Below, piece by piece: positions 61,804-64,000 of a stretch of 64,000 nucleotides of DNA. Numbering within the stretch: the stretch's first letter is position 1; each line of letters begins with the position of its first letter. Made by a program: the position numbers and the translations under genes. The DNA comes from Syntrophorhabdus sp. PtaB.Bin027 (GTDB taxonomy: Bacteria; Desulfobacterota; Syntrophorhabdia; Syntrophorhabdales; Syntrophorhabdaceae). The stretch spans positions 25,966-89,965 of the forward strand of contig MVQO01000026.1 in assembly GCA_002067585.1 (NCBI GenBank), written 5' to 3'. The notes under the pieces were generated by a model that ran no database searches, was not told the DNA's origin, and worked only from the letters and a program-made list of their open reading frames with translations.

Positions 61804-62384
61804 TGTCTTTTCTCCACGATTTTGTCAATGATGCCATAATTTAAGGCCTGTTCAGCTGTCATATAAAAATCTCTTTCTGTATCGGCAGAGATCTTTTCAA
61901 TTGGCTGACCTGTGTGTTTCGTAAAGATCTTATTAATCTCTTCTCTTATTCGTAGAATTTCCCGTGCCTGAATATCAATGTCAGTTGCCTGACCCTGAGC
62001 CCCACCAAGGGGTTGATGGATCAAGATTCTTGAGTGTGGAAGAGCATAACGCTTGCCCTGAGTCCCTCCAGCCAGCAGGACTGCACCCATGCTTGCTGCC
62101 TGTCCGATGCACATTGTTACTATGGGCGCCTTAACATATTGCATGGTGTCGTAAATGGCAAGCCCGCTTGTTATATAACCTCCTGGGGAGTTTATATAAA
62201 CATAGATCTCTTGCGTAGGGTCTTCAGATTCTAGGAACAGAAGTTGGGCAATAATAATATTCGCCACATTGTCATCTATAGCAGTTCCCAAAAAAACTAT
62301 CCTCTCTTTCAGAAGACGTGAATATATATCATATGCCCTCTCACCTCTTCCATCTCTTTCTATAACTATGGGAACCAGGTTCAT
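61800..62384 (-). CDS. clpP: ATP-dependent Clp protease proteolytic subunit
   Basis: Serine peptidase ring of ClpXP. The catalytic Ser lies in [14 protein letters not shown], the His in [12 protein letters not shown], and the Asp in the following region ([15 protein letters not shown], with D in this family preceding). No propeptide is obvious; it starts [20 protein letters not shown], the standard N-terminus. 194 residues. It overlaps tig and clpX by 4 bases each. Confidence 0.97.
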   Translation of the reverse strand: MNLVPIVIERDGRGERAYDIYSRLLKERIVFLGTAIDDNVANIIIAQLLFLESEDPTQEIYVYINSPGGYITSGLAIYDTMQYVKAPIVTMCIGQAASMGAVLLAGGTQGKRYALPHSRILIHQPLGGAQGQATDIDIQAREILRIREEINKIFTKHTGQPIEKISADTERDFYMTAEQALNYGIIDKIVEKRQ

Positions 62385-63658
62385 TGTTTCTCCTTTACTA
62401 CTGCGTTCTCCCGGAGAAAAGCAAGTGTTTTTTCCTCTAAAATATTTGCACGGAGGCTCTCTACCATATTGTATTCTCTATAGAATTTCTCTATCTCTTC
62501 ATAACTTCTTCTGGTTTCCTCCGCCATTTTCTTCATCTTCTCATGGATTTCATCATCATTAACAGTAATCGATTCAACATCAGCAATCTTTTTGATAATA
62601 ATTTCCCCTTTGATCCGTTCTTTGGCCCTCGGCTCAAAATCCCTTCTCAAGTTCGTATCAAGATTTACCTCTTCTTCCTTAGGTATATTATCAGTTTTAA
62701 ATCGACTTTTTGCATCTTCAATCATCCCTTGTATCCTTCTATCGAGAAGTCTCTTAGGTACAGGGATTTCTATGCTTTCAAGAAGAATCTCCATAATTTT
62801 TTGCGAAATTTCTCTTTTTTGAGCTGTTTCCTTCTCTTTTTTCAGCTCTTCCCGAAGGCCAATCTTCATTGCCTCAATATTTTCAAAATTGAGGTCTTTA
62901 GCAAACTCATCGTTTATCTCCGGTAATCTCTTTTCTTTAACTTCCTTGACAAGAACTTGAAACTGCATTGTTTTCGTAGCTATTTCTTTGTCTGGGTAAT
63001 CTTCAGGAAAGGTTATTTCAATTTCTTTCTCTTCCCCCACCCTCAAGCCAATCAGGCCTTCCTCAAACTCTGGCATAAGCGTTGTTGATCCCAATTCAAC
63101 AGGATAGAACTCAGCACCAACACCTTTTGCAGGCTTGCCATTCATGTATCCCTGGTACTTTATTATGATAAAGTCACCCTTTTGGGTAACAGCATCGCCC
63201 TCTCTGGCAATCATCTCTGCATGCATGTGCTGCAGACCATCTATTCTTTTTTCGACATCCTCATCGGTAACATTAATTGCTTCGACTTCTACCTCCACCC
63301 CTTTATAGTGAGGCAACTCGATGTCGGGAATCACCTCGCATTCTAGCTCATAACCGTGCCGGCCTTCCTCCTCGATAAAATTGACAATAGGCTCACTCAC
63401 AGGCTCAACATTTGCCGTGGTTAGAGCTTCTCCCATGGTAGACTGCACTATTCTGGTCTGTAATTCTTCCTCAATATAGTCCTTATAATATGTAGTTATA
63501 ATCGATTTTGGAACTTTTCCTGGCCTGAAGCCTTTTATTTTGGCCTTTTTTCTCAGTTCTTCGTAAATTGATTCACGAAGTTCCAATAGCTGTTCTTCTG
63601 GAAGAAGCACCTGTACTTTCTTCCTAACCTTATCAAGAGACTCTACGTCAACATTCAT
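62381..63658 (-). CDS. tig: Trigger factor (ribosome-associated chaperone)
   Basis: Peptidyl-prolyl isomerase and chaperone at the ribosome exit. N-terminal ribosome-binding region has [18 protein letters not shown] (the GFRxGK signature, here GFRPGK), FKBP domain in the middle (about 150-240: [20 protein letters not shown] and [20 protein letters not shown]), and a helical C-terminal domain. 425 residues. The tig-clpP-clpX order is the common bacterial arrangement and is overlapped by 4 bases at each junction. Confidence 0.95.
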   Translation of the reverse strand: MNVDVESLDKVRKKVQVLLPEEQLLELRESIYEELRKKAKIKGFRPGKVPKSIITTYYKDYIEEELQTRIVQSTMGEALTTANVEPVSEPIVNFIEEEGRHGYELECEVIPDIELPHYKGVEVEVEAINVTDEDVEKRIDGLQHMHAEMIAREGDAVTQKGDFIIIKYQGYMNGKPAKGVGAEFYPVELGSTTLMPEFEEGLIGLRVGEEKEIEITFPEDYPDKEIATKTMQFQVLVKEVKEKRLPEINDEFAKDLNFENIEAMKIGLREELKKEKETAQKREISQKIMEILLESIEIPVPKRLLDRRIQGMIEDAKSRFKTDNIPKEEEVNLDTNLRRDFEPRAKERIKGEIIIKKIADVESITVNDDEIHEKMKKMAEETRRSYEEIEKFYREYNMVESLRANILEEKTLAFLRENAVVKEKQ

Positions 63659-63840
63659 TCATCACCCCGGAAAACTCAATCTGGTACAGACCATACTGGA
63701 CTTCAGACAACTATTATACACCTAACTTCTTAAATTATCAAGCTATGGGATTTGTTGCCTTTTGCACGTGCACAGCGTATGATATCCTACAATGATGATG
63801 TGTTAAAGAATAACTTCAGCTACTGCACAGGAGAATATTT

Positions 63841-64000
63841 ATGACAAATACAAAAAATAATGGAAGAATAATGATAATCGGCGCCGGGGGTGTTGCCACT
63901 GTTGCAGCGCATAAGTGTGCACAGGTTCCTGAAATATTTAAAGAAATACTTGTTGCCAGCAGAACACTTTCAAAGTGTGAAACAATCAAAAGTAATATCA
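63841..64000 (+). CDS. Saccharopine dehydrogenase-like protein, partial (5' end)
   Basis: The first 53 codons of a gene cut by the right edge of the window. The start ATG 63841 has AGGAG at good spacing, and the protein opens with an NAD(P)-binding Rossmann fold: IGAGGVATVAAHKCAQVPEI with the Arg in ASRTLSKCE. This is the N-terminus of saccharopine dehydrogenase or carboxynorspermidine synthase types; which one cannot be told. Confidence 0.75.
   Translation, partial: MTNTKNNGRIMIIGAGGVATVAAHKCAQVPEIFKEILVASRTLSKCETIKSNI

Overview
The window looks like the chromosome of a strictly anaerobic, moderately AT-rich Gram-negative bacterium, most likely a member of the former Deltaproteobacteria (Desulfobacterota, Syntrophia-like). 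The pointers are a complete bacterial-type carbonyl/methyl branch of the Wood-Ljungdahl pathway, a pyruvate:ferredoxin oxidoreductase-type enzyme, an NtrC/sigma-54 regulatory pair, twitching-motility ATPases, a TonB-dependent receptor and a pcm-rpoS-type gene pair. The lineage is inferred from family knowledge only; there is no rRNA gene to confirm it. I see no insertion sequence, prophage or CRISPR array.

Layout. 1-5.7 kb (minus strand): the end of a branched-chain-amino-acid type ABC importer (livK, livH), a sigma-54 promoter in front of livK, a stand-alone Fis-type helix-turn-helix peptide, and an NtrC-type regulator with its PAS histidine kinase. 5.8-8.1 kb: a vitamin B12 TonB receptor (btuB-like) behind a clear cobalamin riboswitch. 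8.1-12.9 kb: a hotdog thioesterase, a HhH-GPD DNA glycosylase, purM, and porDAB. 12.9-21.2 kb: pilU, pilT, scpB, miaA, then divergently a class A penicillin-binding protein and a UPF0182 membrane protein. 21.3-29.3 kb: a looser region of envelope proteins, small ORFs, a LMW phosphatase, a MoaD-like carrier, an acetyltransferase, tRNA-Lys/Glu, DUF192 and DedA. 29.4-39.7 kb: housekeeping genes (htpX, rsmB, PASTA protein, rpe, DUF3786, trmI, smr, proC, pcm, an RpoS-like sigma factor, murJ). 39.8-42.5 kb: an exported tandem-Cache protein, a 39-residue membrane peptide and a sodium/solute symporter, closed by a strong terminator. 42.6-60.5 kb: a very large GH13 enzyme, then the acetyl-CoA synthase operon on the minus strand (acsV-like activator, cooC, an unknown 71-residue protein, acsD, cooS/acsA, acsB, acsC, acsE), then a GT2 glycosyltransferase, a GH57 enzyme and tRNA-Val/Asp. 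60.5-63.7 kb: tig-clpP-clpX. The right edge cuts a saccharopine-dehydrogenase-like gene.

How it fits together. CODH/ACS makes or breaks acetyl-CoA using a methyl group carried on the cobalamin of the AcsCD corrinoid protein. AcsE loads or unloads the methyl group, the AcsV-like protein re-reduces the corrinoid, and CooC helps load nickel. The product or substrate acetyl-CoA can be linked to pyruvate by PorDAB. The cell therefore needs corrinoid, which matches the riboswitch-controlled BtuB-like receptor. The folate branch (fhs, folD, metF) is not in the window. The points most worth a second look are the unknown small protein inside the acs operon, the micro-subunit of the symporter, the missing canonical start of rsmB, the sigma-54 control site of the liv importer and the por operon without a gamma subunit.
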